61,829 bases of DNA from a virus. Positions 7,023 through 15,660 of this stretch are shown here, piece by piece (position 1 is the first letter of the stretch; every line of letters starts with the position of its first letter). The DNA is taken from positions 1-61,829 of the IMG/VR virus record IMGVR_UViG_3300042934_000981; one strand, 5' to 3'. The notes beneath the pieces were generated by a model, which did not search any database, had not been told where the DNA came from, and was given only the letters and a program-made list of their open reading frames with translations. A program made the translations under genes and the position numbers.

Positions 7023-9495
7023 GGAGTTCGCCGCCGAGCGTCGTGAGCGGCTGACGGTCGCAGACGACGCGCTGCGCCCGTTCGTGGAGACCGCGCTCGA
7101 GCGCTTCGTCGGCGGCCAGAAGGGCACCTGGGCGAACGAGCTCATCGACGAGGTCGTGCAGGTCTGGGTGGAAAACTTCCAGGCCGAGGCGCCGGGGGCA
7201 TCCCGCACCGCGGCCGAGCTGCGCTTCCGCAACCGCGTCATGCTGGGCCTGCGCAAGACCACCGACTACGGCACCGTCTCGGACGGGCAGATCGACCGCG
7301 TGACGCGGTGGCTGTCGACGTACGCGACCAACGCCGGCACCGTGCAGGGCTCGAACGCCGCCGGCCGATCCGGCAAGCTCTGGGTGACGATGAGCGACGA
7401 CCTCGTGCGCGACACGCACGAGCCGCTCGATGGACAGATCCGCCCTGTGGGTGGGACCTTTGACGTGGGCGGCACGAAGCTCGCCTATCCGGGAGAGCCT
7501 GTCGGCCCGCCCGAAGTCTGGATCAACTGCCGATGCGTGGCGATGCCCGCTGCACGAGAGGGAGAAACGATGAGCGGCACGACCTTCACGCTCGGACCCG
7601 AAGAGCTCGAGGACGACAACCCCGACGTCGTGGTGGGCAACAACGCCTTCGCGACGGCAGTCGACGAGGAGGACGTCGCCGTCGAGCCCGTCGACGAGGA
7701 CGACCTCGAAGACAGCGACGAGGACGAGGAAGACATCACCGAGATCCCAGTGCACGGCGTCGCCGCGCCCGAGGGCGTGCCGACCGGCGACGGTCGCATG
7801 TTCGCGATCGGCGCTCTCACGAACCGCGACCTGCCGCTGCCGCTGCTCTACCAGCCGGTCTCCACCGGCGGGCACGACCAGGCGTACACCGTCGGCCGGC
7901 TCGACGAGATCTACCGCAACGAGGGTGAGGACATCGTCCGCTATCGCGGTGCGCTGATCCTCGGCCGGCAGTACGCGTCCGAGGTCATCGAGGGCATCAT
8001 CGACGGCACGATCCGCGGCGTGAGCGTGGATGTCGACGACATCGAGCTCGACATGAGCGGGATCCTCGACGACGAGGGCAACTTCCTCGATCAGGAGTTC
8101 GACCCGGAGACCGCCGGCAAGGCGCCGGTGACCGTCTTCAAGTCGGCCCGGATCGCGGGCCTGACCATCGTGTCGATCCCCGCCTTCCAGGAGGCGTACA
8201 TCGCGCTCGGACACGACGACGAGGAGGGCGTCATGGCATCCGCCGCGCTCACCGCGTGCGGCTGCCTGACCGCGGGATCCCCCGAGCTCGAGGAAGAAGT
8301 GCCCGAGCTCGCGGCCGGCGGCATGCTCGAGGGCGAGGCCCGCGTGCTCGTCGGCGAGACCGGGCCTGAGTACGTCATCCCGCTCGCGACGCTCCGCAAG
8401 GTCGGCATGAACGCCGAGCTGCTCGCCATGGCGGCGCGCGGCGAGTTCGCGCCGGGTACGAAGGACGGCCCCGGCTGGATCACGCACCCCGGCGCGACGG
8501 CGCGCATCCGTCGCTACTGGGTGAAGGGCGAGGGCGCCGCGAAGATCCGCTGGGGAGCCCCCGGCGACTTCAACCGTTGCCGCGCGCAGCTCGCGAAGTA
8601 CGTCCAGAATCCCGACTGGCTCGCCGGCCTGTGCGCCAACATGCACAAGGAGGCGCTCGGGATCTGGCCGGCACAGCACCGCAGCGAGGCGGCGATCCTG
8701 GCATCCGCCAGCCGCGCGCCGGCGGCGATTCTCGCGTCCGCGCGCGCGACGGTCTACGACATCGACCTCTTTGCCGAGCCGCCCGTCGACCTCGAGATGC
8801 CCGTGAACATCGACCGCGACACCGGCCGGATCTACGGCTACCTCGCGGAGTGGGGCGTCTGCCACGTCGGCATCGAGGGCGTCTGCACGTCGCCGATCCC
8901 GAGCGAGAACGAGTACGCGTACTTCCGCAAGGGCCGCGTTGAGACCACCGAGGGCACGCTGCGCGTCGGCAACCTGACGTACGGCACCGGGCACCCGAAC
9001 ATTTACATGCGCGCGTCCGCCGCGACCGAGCACTACGACAAGCCCGACGCCGTGCGCGCCTACGTGAACATCGGCGAGAACTCGCGAGGCATCTGGTACT
9101 CGGGCGTGATGACGCCGTGGTCGACGGATGCCGACATCGACGCGATCCTCGCGATCGGAGCGTTCTCGGGTGACTGGCGCGACTGGGGCAACCGCGAGCT
9201 CGACCTGATCGCGGCGACCTGCGTGAACACGCCGGGCTATCAGATCCTGCCGGCACTCGCGGCATCGGGCGGTCGGCAGATCTCGCTGACCGGCGCCGGC
9301 GCTCCCGAGATCCGCCACGCCGTCACCGCGTCCGCGACCGTGCGGATGGACCCCGAGGAGGTCGCGGCCATCACGCGCACGGCCGTCGCGGAGTACCGCC
9401 ACCAGGAGAAGGTCGCCGCGAAGCTCGGGCCCGTGCGCGCGGCGATCAAGACCGAACGGCTCGCGCGCGCGCGCCGTCACATCGCAGGAGAGTGA
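7012..9495 (+). CDS. MuF-like head morphogenesis and capsid maturation protease fusion
   Basis: An 827-residue protein that joins two head-assembly functions usually encoded separately. Residues 1-185 form a MuF/SPP1-gp7-type domain ending in the hallmark region DLVRDTHEPLDGQ ... VWINCRC. An acidic linker follows. From about residue 260 there is a prohead-protease-like domain (GDGRMFAIGALTNRDLPLPL, then DGTIRGVSVDVDDIELDMSG). A motif resembling tape-measure C-termini, GEARVLVGETGPEYVIPL, lies near 440-457, followed by a Trp/Arg/Lys-rich segment and a long C-terminal domain. An in-frame ATG at 7570 preceded by GAGAGGGAGA could give a separate protease form. Confidence 0.75.
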   Translation: MLPEEFAAERRERLTVADDALRPFVETALERFVGGQKGTWANELIDEVVQVWVENFQAEAPGASRTAAELRFRNRVMLGLRKTTDYGTVSDGQIDRVTRWLSTYATNAGTVQGSNAAGRSGKLWVTMSDDLVRDTHEPLDGQIRPVGGTFDVGGTKLAYPGEPVGPPEVWINCRCVAMPAAREGETMSGTTFTLGPEELEDDNPDVVVGNNAFATAVDEEDVAVEPVDEDDLEDSDEDEEDITEIPVHGVAAPEGVPTGDGRMFAIGALTNRDLPLPLLYQPVSTGGHDQAYTVGRLDEIYRNEGEDIVRYRGALILGRQYASEVIEGIIDGTIRGVSVDVDDIELDMSGILDDEGNFLDQEFDPETAGKAPVTVFKSARIAGLTIVSIPAFQEAYIALGHDDEEGVMASAALTACGCLTAGSPELEEEVPELAAGGMLEGEARVLVGETGPEYVIPLATLRKVGMNAELLAMAARGEFAPGTKDGPGWITHPGATARIRRYWVKGEGAAKIRWGAPGDFNRCRAQLAKYVQNPDWLAGLCANMHKEALGIWPAQHRSEAAILASASRAPAAILASARATVYDIDLFAEPPVDLEMPVNIDRDTGRIYGYLAEWGVCHVGIEGVCTSPIPSENEYAYFRKGRVETTEGTLRVGNLTYGTGHPNIYMRASAATEHYDKPDAVRAYVNIGENSRGIWYSGVMTPWSTDADIDAILAIGAFSGDWRDWGNRELDLIAATCVNTPGYQILPALAASGGRQISLTGAGAPEIRHAVTASATVRMDPEEVAAITRTAVAEYRHQEKVAAKLGPVRAAIKTERLARARRHIAGE

Positions 9496-9503
9496 GGAGC
9501 ACC

Positions 9504-9647
9504 ATGGCCTGCAGCTGCCAGAAGCCCAAGACGTCGTCGACGACCTACGTCGTGACGGCGCCGAGCGGCGAGAAGAAGGCGTACAAGACCGAGGTCGAAG
9601 CGACCGCCGCCGCCAAGCGCGTCGGCGGGACGTGGAAGCCGCAGTAG
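9504..9647 (+). CDS. Small conserved protein before major capsid, 47 aa
   Basis: Starts at ATG 9504 behind GAGGAGC. The sequence begins MACSCQKPK and continues with a beta-type TTYVVTAPSGEKKAYKTE and an Ala-rich helix. Tiny proteins of this style (CSCQ start, EATAAAKRVGG end) are common between protease and capsid genes in actinophages and are thought to be structural or assembly accessories. It is below the size threshold of many gene callers. Confidence 0.7.
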   Translation: MACSCQKPKTSSTTYVVTAPSGEKKAYKTEVEATAAAKRVGGTWKPQ

Positions 9648-9664
9648 CGCGACACGCCGCTTCG

Positions 9665-9705
9665 AGAGCGCGCGCTTGCATATTTGCGAGCGCGCGCTCT
9701 ACGCT
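9665..9705 (+). promoter_or_regulatory. Putative capsid-gene promoter embedded in a perfect inverted repeat
   Basis: TTGCAT (9676-9681), an 18-base spacer and TACGCT (9700-9705) match a sigma70-type promoter. A perfect 12-bp inverted repeat (AGAGCGCGCGCT at 9665-9676, its complement at 9689-9700) spans the region from the -35 to the -10, with a 12-base AT-rich centre. This could be an operator or a cruciform/hairpin controlling high-level capsid transcription. Downstream is a 108-base leader to the capsid start. Confidence 0.55.
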
Positions 9706-9813
9706 TTGCACCAGAAGCACGACCCTCTCGCGTCATAGACGGAGTGGCAAGGTCACAAGATGCACTCGCGCATCGACCCCCATCCAACCGTTCTCATATG
9801 AGAGGGACGCATC

Positions 9814-11577
9814 ATGAAGTTCAAGATGCCCGAGAGCCTCGATGGTCTCTCGATCGAAGAGCTCGACAAGCTGCACGCCGAGGCGTGGGCCGAGTACACG
9901 AGCATCGCTGCGAAGGACGACGCCGAGGTCACGGACGCCGAACTCGCCGACCTGGACGCGCTGCGCGCCGACCTCGACACGATCGGTGAGGCCCAGACCT
10001 CGCTCGAGACGGCCGCCGAGGACCGCGCATCCAAGCTCGCTGCTGCGCGCAGCCACATCGCCGAGGCAGACGCCGAAGGCGACACCGACGCCGAGGGCGA
10101 CGGAGACGACGACGTCGAGGACGAAGGCGAAGGTGACGCCGAGGGCGCCGCTGACGACGACGTCGAAGACGAGGGCGCCGACGCGGAGGCAGAAACGAAG
10201 GAGAAGGAACTCGTGACCGCTTCCGCGACCCGCCGCAAGACGGCGGCTGCCGCAGCTTCGAAGGCCCCCAAGCCCAACGAGATCATCCCCCCGGCGCCGA
10301 GCGTCGTGCTCGCGGCTGCCGGCCCGATGGCGGGCGGAATCGTGGCCAATCACGAGTTCGGCACGCTGACCGACGTCGCGAAGACGTGGAGCGAGCAGGT
10401 CTCGAAGTCGCCGGCTGCCGGCGCATTCTTCGAGGACCTGCGCGACCTGCGCCCCGTGATGGAGCTCTCCAAGGCTCACTCCCGTGCGGGCTTCCTGAAG
10501 ATCAAGAAGAACGCCGGCGAGTTCACGACGGGTCTGGACGACTCGGTCGAGGCGCAGCTCGCGGTCATCGACGCCGCGGCCGACGAGCGCAAGCGCTTCG
10601 GCTCCGAGGGCCTCGCTCGTCGCGCGGTCGCGGCAGCCGGTGGCTGGTGCGCGCCGTCCGAGACGCTCTACGACTTCTGCTCGTACGAGACGGTCTCGGG
10701 CATCCTCGACATCCCGACGGTCACCATCCGCCGCGGTGGCATCAACTTCACGAAGGGCCCGGACTACGCGTCGATCGCGCCGACCTGGGGCTTCCTGCAG
10801 ACCGAGGCGCAGGCTGAGGCCGGCACCGCGAAGGTCTGCTACGAGGTGGAGTGCCCGCCGTTCGCGGAGACCCGGCTCGACGCCGTGGGCTTCTGCGTCA
10901 CGGCCGGCGTGCTGACGGCATCGCCCGGCGGCTACCCGGAGCTCGTCCGTCGCGTGCTCGAGATCGGCCTCACGGCCCACGCCCACAAGATCAACCGCGA
11001 GGTGATCACTCGTATCCAGACCCTCATCGGCGCAGCGACCAACTACGTCGAGATCGGCGCGGCCACGAGCGACCTCCTGCAGGCGCTCGAGATCGCGGCG
11101 CTCCGCCTTCGCTACTCGCTGGCGATGGCAGAGAACGCGACCGTGGAGGTCGTTCTCCCGCTGTGGGTCAAGGCGGCCATCCGTGCCGACCTGTCGCGCC
11201 GCACCGGCGTGGACATGCTGGCCATCGGCGACGCGGAGATCACGCGCTGGCTGTCGGCTCGCGGCATCCGCGCGCAGTTCGTGTACGACTACCAGGACCT
11301 CGCGACCGGCAACACCGGCGCGTGGACCGCGCTGCCGACCACGCTCGAGTTCATGATGTACCCGGCGGGTGCGTTCATCAAGGGCACCAGCCCGGTGATC
11401 GACCTCGACACCATCTACGACTCGGTGGGCCTGTCGACGAACACCTACACCGCGGCATTCTTCGAGGAGGGCCTCCTCGTCGCCAACCGCTGCGGCTTCG
11501 GCGTCCGCTACTCGGTGGACCTGGGCGCGCTGCAGGGCCGCACGGGTGCCGCCAACATCGGCGAAACCGTCATCTGA
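9814..11577 (+). CDS. Major capsid protein (HK97-like fold) with N-terminal scaffold-like domain
   Basis: 587 residues. Residues 1-75 are a predicted coiled coil. Residues 85-130 are an extremely acidic Asp/Glu/Ala/Gly stretch, followed by a Lys/Ala-rich hinge. The fold domain begins near 160 and contains the expected E-loop, spine helix and P-domain patterns (for example GGWCAPSETLYDFCSYETV and LPLWVKAAIRADLSRRTGVD). The N-terminal part probably acts as a delta (scaffold) domain removed by the upstream protease. Leader and promoter lie at 9665-9813; a hairpin follows the stop. Confidence 0.85.
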   Translation: MKFKMPESLDGLSIEELDKLHAEAWAEYTSIAAKDDAEVTDAELADLDALRADLDTIGEAQTSLETAAEDRASKLAAARSHIAEADAEGDTDAEGDGDDDVEDEGEGDAEGAADDDVEDEGADAEAETKEKELVTASATRRKTAAAAASKAPKPNEIIPPAPSVVLAAAGPMAGGIVANHEFGTLTDVAKTWSEQVSKSPAAGAFFEDLRDLRPVMELSKAHSRAGFLKIKKNAGEFTTGLDDSVEAQLAVIDAAADERKRFGSEGLARRAVAAAGGWCAPSETLYDFCSYETVSGILDIPTVTIRRGGINFTKGPDYASIAPTWGFLQTEAQAEAGTAKVCYEVECPPFAETRLDAVGFCVTAGVLTASPGGYPELVRRVLEIGLTAHAHKINREVITRIQTLIGAATNYVEIGAATSDLLQALEIAALRLRYSLAMAENATVEVVLPLWVKAAIRADLSRRTGVDMLAIGDAEITRWLSARGIRAQFVYDYQDLATGNTGAWTALPTTLEFMMYPAGAFIKGTSPVIDLDTIYDSVGLSTNTYTAAFFEEGLLVANRCGFGVRYSVDLGALQGRTGAANIGETVI

Positions 11578-11583
11578 GTCATA

Positions 11584-11614
11584 CCGGGGGCGTCCTAGCC
11601 CAGGGCGCCCCCGG
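11584..11614 (+). terminator. Hairpin after capsid gene
   Basis: A 9-bp perfect GC stem (CCGGGGGCG at 11584-11592 with its complement at 11606-11614) with a 13-base loop lies immediately after the capsid stop. It has no T-tract. It may partly terminate transcripts so that capsid mRNA is more abundant than downstream genes. Confidence 0.5.
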
Positions 11615-11642
11615 ACTATGACCTCGAGAGGAGGTGGGCACC

Positions 11643-12395
11643 ATGGCAGATCCGACCAACCTCGTCGAAGCGCCGAGGCGACGCCCCCGCAAGGGCGGAA
11701 TCAAGACCGTCGCCAACGTCGTCGAGAACACCGGGCGGATGTTCGCATCCGAGCGGCTCGACTGGCTCGAAGAGGGATGCACTTTCCCCAAGGCCGCTCC
11801 CGGCCTGTGCTGGGGCGAGGTCGTCGCCGCCGCCGACAAGGAGCTCGACGGGATCGGCAACAGCTTCTCGGGGCTCACGTTCGCCGGCTACACCGGCGTC
11901 GAGTGCCTCGACCTGGATGGCGCCGCCGACTTCGAGGCACGCGCACGTCGCGCGCTCGAGCAGGGCGAGGACCGGTTCGTGGAGGCCAAGCTGATCGCGA
12001 TGCTCGCGGCGGCGGATGCCACCCCGACAGCCGGCACCGCCTGGGTCGCGCAGATCGCGGCGGCAGAGGAGGCGGCTGACGCCAACTACCTCGGCCTGCC
12101 GATCTTCGTGATGAGCCGCGAGGACGCTGCGGTCGCGGCAGCTGCCGGCGCTCTGGTCGGAGATCCCGACCAGCCGATGTACACCCGCAACGGTTCGCCC
12201 GTCCTCGCGACGAGCGCGGCCGCATCCGGGACGTTCTACGTCACCGGCGACATCACCCTCTGGATGGGCCCCGTGGCAGCGACCACCGCGACTCACCCGC
12301 AGCAGAACACCGCAATGGCGCTGGCCGAGCGTGCGTACGCGCTCGGCATCGACTGCGACTATGTCGTGGCCTACGGCGTCACGATCGCACCGTAG
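11643..12395 (+). CDS. Probable virion structural protein, 250 aa
   Basis: ATG 11643 is preceded by a near-perfect AGGAGGTG site six bases upstream; the GTG at 11634 overlaps that site and is less likely. After an Arg/Lys-rich N-terminus the protein is a mixed alpha/beta domain with Ala-rich helices and segments such as YVTGDITLWMGPV. It directly follows the capsid gene, where capsid decoration, minor capsid or encapsulin-like proteins often occur. I do not recognise the exact family. Confidence 0.6.
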   Translation: MADPTNLVEAPRRRPRKGGIKTVANVVENTGRMFASERLDWLEEGCTFPKAAPGLCWGEVVAAADKELDGIGNSFSGLTFAGYTGVECLDLDGAADFEARARRALEQGEDRFVEAKLIAMLAAADATPTAGTAWVAQIAAAEEAADANYLGLPIFVMSREDAAVAAAAGALVGDPDQPMYTRNGSPVLATSAAASGTFYVTGDITLWMGPVAATTATHPQQNTAMALAERAYALGIDCDYVVAYGVTIAP

Positions 12396-12404
12396 GAGCA
12401 GATC

Positions 12405-12881
12405 ATGGCTGAGAACGAAGAGACCCAGGAAGAGCGAGAGCTCAACGTGCTCGGCGAAGCCTTCATCGCCGGCCGCTCGCGTGCGAACGCGCAGCGCGCC
12501 CTCGATGCGGCGGATGCCGTGGAGATCTCGCAGGTGCGCGTGCGCGCCGTGCGCGACGGCTACTTCGCACCGCCCGAGGTGGTCGACAAGTACGCCGAGA
12601 TGCTGCAGGCGGAAGAGGAGGAGGCGGCCGCTGCGAAGGCGGACGCTGACGCCGAAGCCGCAGCGAAGGCCGAGGCCGATGCCGAGGCCGCTCGCAACCC
12701 CGACGAGACGGCGAACGCCGAGACGCCTGCCGAACCCGAGGTCCCGACCTCGAAGTGGAGCGTGAAGCAGATCGACGACTGGGCCGCGAACCAGACCCCG
12801 CCCATCGTCTTCGACGAAGGCGCCGTCAAGGCCGACAAGCTCCGCGCGATCGAGACCGCGGTGAATCAGAAGAAGGAGTAG
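12405..12881 (+). CDS. Head/tail region hypothetical protein with SAP/HeH-like C-terminus
   Basis: 158 residues. Residues 60-105 are a low-complexity helix of Glu, Ala and Lys, likely a coiled coil. The last 40 residues (SKWSVKQIDDWAANQTPP ... ADKLRAIE) resemble the helix-extended loop-helix patterns found in small phage head-tail region proteins. It may link the capsid and connector; the role is inferred from position only. Confidence 0.6.
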   Translation: MAENEETQEERELNVLGEAFIAGRSRANAQRALDAADAVEISQVRVRAVRDGYFAPPEVVDKYAEMLQAEEEEAAAAKADADAEAAAKAEADAEAARNPDETANAETPAEPEVPTSKWSVKQIDDWAANQTPPIVFDEGAVKADKLRAIETAVNQKKE

Positions 12882-12884
12882 GCA

Positions 12885-13814
12885 ATGCCCACGAAGTGCA
12901 TCAGCCTCGTTCGCGGTCGTCGCATCCGCCTCACGCGCCTGGACGGCTGCGGTCGTCCGGTGTACGGCGAGGCGTCGACGGTCGTGAGCAAGGGCTTCAT
13001 CAGCGTCGCGTTCACCGCGAACACGACGGAGACCGAGGAGATCAACGTCACCAACGCCGCCGGCGAGGTGTGCGTGTTCGAGCCGGCGACCACGACCCTC
13101 ACGGGCTACTCGGTCGAGGTCCAGTTCTGCGAGGTGGACCCCGAGCTGCTCGCTCTGGTCACCGGCCAGGACGTCTACATCGACGCGTTTGGCAACGTCG
13201 TCGGATTCAAGGTCAACACGAAGGTCGACCTCGAGGGCCAGGGCTTCGCGCTCGAGCTCTGGGCGGGCGCCGGCAACTCCGACGCGTGTGCGACCGAGGG
13301 GGCGCAGGGCAGCTACGGCTACCTGCTCCTGCCGTACCTCAAGGGCGGCATCCTCGGCGACTTCACGGTGGAGGGGACCAACGTCACCTTCACGATCACC
13401 GGAGCGGCCACTCGCGACGGCAACAACTGGGGTGTCGGTCCGCACCCGGACGTCATGCTGACGGCCGGCTCGCTCCCCGGGCCCCTCGTCGAGGCGCTCG
13501 AGGCAGACGACCACCTGCTCACGATCATCACGCAGGTGGCACCGCCCGAGGCCCTCTGCGGCACCCGTCCGCTGCTCGACCCGAGCGCGACCGCGATCAC
13601 CTCGATCGCGGGCGTCGCAACCGGTCTGGACGTCGACTTCGACACCACGCCGCCCGCTGAGGACCCGGTCTACTGGGACTTCGGCGATGGCACGTGGGAC
13701 TACGTCGCCGCACCCGGAGATGCCTCGCACACCTACGCGGCGGCGGGCACGTACACCGTGCGCGCTTCCACCAACGGCGTGTGGCAGACGACCAGCGTCA
13801 CGGTCTCTGCCTGA
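12885..13814 (+). CDS. Major tail protein with C-terminal PKD domain
   Basis: 309 residues, beta-rich. The first ~230 residues resemble tail-tube proteins (repeated strands, VYIDAFGNVVGFKVNTKVDL). The last ~75 residues are a PKD/Ig-like domain with the signature YWDFGDGTWDY followed by HTYAAAGTYTVRAS. Ig-like extensions on tail-tube subunits decorate the tail surface and may bind host polysaccharide. A bidirectional terminator follows the stop, and the convergent Ro60 gene lies beyond it. Confidence 0.75.
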   Translation: MPTKCISLVRGRRIRLTRLDGCGRPVYGEASTVVSKGFISVAFTANTTETEEINVTNAAGEVCVFEPATTTLTGYSVEVQFCEVDPELLALVTGQDVYIDAFGNVVGFKVNTKVDLEGQGFALELWAGAGNSDACATEGAQGSYGYLLLPYLKGGILGDFTVEGTNVTFTITGAATRDGNNWGVGPHPDVMLTAGSLPGPLVEALEADDHLLTIITQVAPPEALCGTRPLLDPSATAITSIAGVATGLDVDFDTTPPAEDPVYWDFGDGTWDYVAAPGDASHTYAAAGTYTVRASTNGVWQTTSVTVSA

Positions 13815-13825
13815 CGCTGGCCACA

Positions 13826-13866
13826 CGAAAGCCCCTCACCCGTTGCTCCCGGGTGAGGGGCTTTCG
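13826..13866. terminator. Bidirectional terminator between tail gene and convergent Ro60 gene
   Basis: A perfect 16-bp inverted repeat (CGAAAGCCCCTCACCC at 13826-13841, complement at 13851-13866) has a 9-base loop. It lies between the stop of the rightward tail gene (13814) and the stop of the leftward Ro60 gene (13872), with AAAG/CTTT at the stem base. It is well placed to end transcripts from both directions. Confidence 0.85.
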
Positions 13867-13871
13867 CTTGC

Positions 13872-15446
13872 TCAGAAACCGCGGCTGAACTCGGTCAGCA
13901 GGGCCGGCACGTCGGCGCCGAATCCTGCGATGTCGAGCATGCCCGGGTCCTTCGGGTCCGCGATCGAGAACCGCGTGGCCGTGGTGGCCAGCACTGCCAG
14001 CTTCGCCGGGATGCCCGTCTCGCGACGGTAGCGGCGCAGCACGTCCGGGACGTGGTAGCCCTGGTTCACCTCGTTGTCCGTGATCATCACGAACGTGTCG
14101 ACCGGGATCTGCTTCGCCCGTGCGTACTCGATCAGCGCGCTCGGCTCGGTCGCGTTCCACCGTCGGCCGTGCTCGCGAGCGATCTGCATCGCGTTCTCGA
14201 GCGTGGTCAGCTTGTGGATCCCGATCTCGGTCACGCCGCTCGCGAAGCCCACCGCGAGGGATGCCGGCTCGGAGACGATGATCTTCATGGCGAGGACCAT
14301 CGCGATCTCCGAGTTCATCAGCCCGACCGGCGTGAGGGACCACATGGACGGGCTGACGTCGACGCCGACGAGCGTGCGCTTGCCGGCAGCCGGCGCCGTC
14401 TCGAACGCCTTGTAGAAGGCCGCGTTGAGCGCCTCGACGATGCCCATGTTCGGCGTGAACGTGCCGCCGGAGCGGCGCGAGCCCTCGCCGTAGGACCGCA
14501 GCGCCATCATGATCGCGAGCGGGTGCAGGCGAGCACGACGCAGCGCCTCCTCGTCGTTGAACAGCCGGCGCACAGCGCGCGCGGCATCGTTCGAGAAGTA
14601 GCTGTCGAAGACGCCGACCTGCGTCATGCGGCTCAGCTGACGGAGCATCGCGCCCATCGGCAGGCGCCCCTTCGCGATGAGCAGCTCCCAGGTCTTCGGG
14701 TCGCGCAGCACGTCGTCCGGCAGCATCTCCCACGACGCGCCGGCGTCGATGAGCTCCGCGGCCGGCCGCTTCTCCTCGAGCGCCCGGATCAGCGTCGGCA
14801 CGGATGCGCTGACCATGAGGTGCTGGCCGCGAGCCCACTGCAGAGCCTTCTCGTGAGTGCCCGGGACCTCGCCCTTGAGCGCGTGGCTCATGTCGATGAG
14901 GTCCTTCTGGCTCCACCCGTCGCGCTGGCCGTACTTCGCCAGCTGGTACGTGAGCGAGTCGGCGTCGCGACCGAGGTACCAGTCGGCGACCGCCCGGCGC
15001 CAGGAGCGGCTCACGCCGCCGCCGAGCGCCTTGTGGTAGCGCGCCCACATCAGCAGGTGGCTGCCGGTGCGGACGATCCGACCGAACTCACGGTACGCGG
15101 CCGCACGCGCCTCGCCCGGCTCGGCCGTGCAGGCCGCGAGCGCGAAGAGCTGCGGGTTCACCTTCGGCGCCAGGCCGCGCTCGGAGACATCGGCGATGAG
15201 CTCCACGAGCTCGAGCGGCTTCTCCGCCGCCAGCTGGAAGATGATGTCGGCGTTCTCGCGAGTGTACTCGCGCTCGCCCTGGTAGAACGTGCCGCCCTCG
15301 GTGCCGATGATCAGGAAGCGTCGAGCCGCCGCGAGCAGCGAGATCTCGAACACCGCGCCGCCGTCGTGGTTCTTGACGGTGCCCGGGATCGTGTCGGTGG
15401 CCGAGCGCGGTCCTGCCGCTCGCGTGAATGCGTCGTTGCGTGCCAT
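13872..15446 (-). CDS. Ro60-like protein (TROVE and von Willebrand A domains)
   Basis: Ro60 (Rsr in bacteria) is a ring-shaped RNA-binding protein that binds Y RNAs and the ends of misfolded or structured RNAs and works with exonucleases. This 524-residue protein is close to the usual 530-540. Residues 20-345 form the HEAT-like TROVE domain (e.g. LLMWARYHKALGG, YGQRDGWSQKDLIDMSHAL). Residues 355-520 are a vWA domain with MIDAS DVSPS (363-367), a T in NATEPS and TDNEV (456-460). The start ATG follows GAAGGAG. It is transcribed against the structural genes, downstream of a Y-RNA-like array, and flanked by terminators. Confidence 0.9.
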   Translation of the reverse strand: MARNDAFTRAAGPRSATDTIPGTVKNHDGGAVFEISLLAAARRFLIIGTEGGTFYQGEREYTRENADIIFQLAAEKPLELVELIADVSERGLAPKVNPQLFALAACTAEPGEARAAAYREFGRIVRTGSHLLMWARYHKALGGGVSRSWRRAVADWYLGRDADSLTYQLAKYGQRDGWSQKDLIDMSHALKGEVPGTHEKALQWARGQHLMVSASVPTLIRALEEKRPAAELIDAGASWEMLPDDVLRDPKTWELLIAKGRLPMGAMLRQLSRMTQVGVFDSYFSNDAARAVRRLFNDEEALRRARLHPLAIMMALRSYGEGSRRSGGTFTPNMGIVEALNAAFYKAFETAPAAGKRTLVGVDVSPSMWSLTPVGLMNSEIAMVLAMKIIVSEPASLAVGFASGVTEIGIHKLTTLENAMQIAREHGRRWNATEPSALIEYARAKQIPVDTFVMITDNEVNQGYHVPDVLRRYRRETGIPAKLAVLATTATRFSIADPKDPGMLDIAGFGADVPALLTEFSRGF

Positions 15447-15472
15447 GAGGTTGCTCCTTCGGTGGGAATGAC

Positions 15473-15505
15473 GAAGCGCCCCGACACTGACCGTCGGAGC
15501 GCTTC
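15473..15505 (-). terminator. Hairpin between Y-RNA array and Ro60 start
   Basis: On the leftward strand GAAGCGCTCCGAC (15505-15493) pairs with GTCGGGGCGCTTC (15485-15473) with a single mismatch and a short loop, followed by CGTCATTCCC. It could end the Y-RNA transcript while allowing some read-through into Ro60, whose ribosome site lies about 15 bases downstream. Confidence 0.6.
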
Positions 15506-15586
15506 TGGGCCTTGGCCGTCACACACTGTGGGAGCAGCGTGCGCATCGGACCTCGTGGGGCGAGGTGTCAGTCCAAAGATGAAGCG

Positions 15587-15645
15587 CGGATATGGGAGTG
15601 CGACCGGGAGGATCTACCAGAAAGATAACCGATCGCGTGCGACCC
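15587..15645 (-). ncRNA. Y-RNA-like unit 4 (short, without tRNA-like module)
   Basis: Begins with the Ro-binding-like motif GGGTCG...GGTTATC (22 bases, 15645-15624) and ends with the shared 3' element CCCATATCC near 15597-15587. The 27 bases between do not contain a T-arm or D-arm, unlike units 1-3. It may be a minimal Y RNA or a decayed copy. Confidence 0.5.
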
Positions 15646-15660
15646 GCACGTAGGGTTCAA

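Noticed and set aside
6886-9720. 944-residue antisense open frame opposite portal and protease genes
   Set aside because: It is a shadow produced by high GC and codon bias: low-complexity Arg/Val/Asp composition, no domain, and it opposes well-supported structural genes.
14052-15653. 533-residue rightward frame opposite Ro60
   Set aside because: Mirror of the clear Ro60 gene; composition rich in Arg/His/Val repeats and no recognisable domain.
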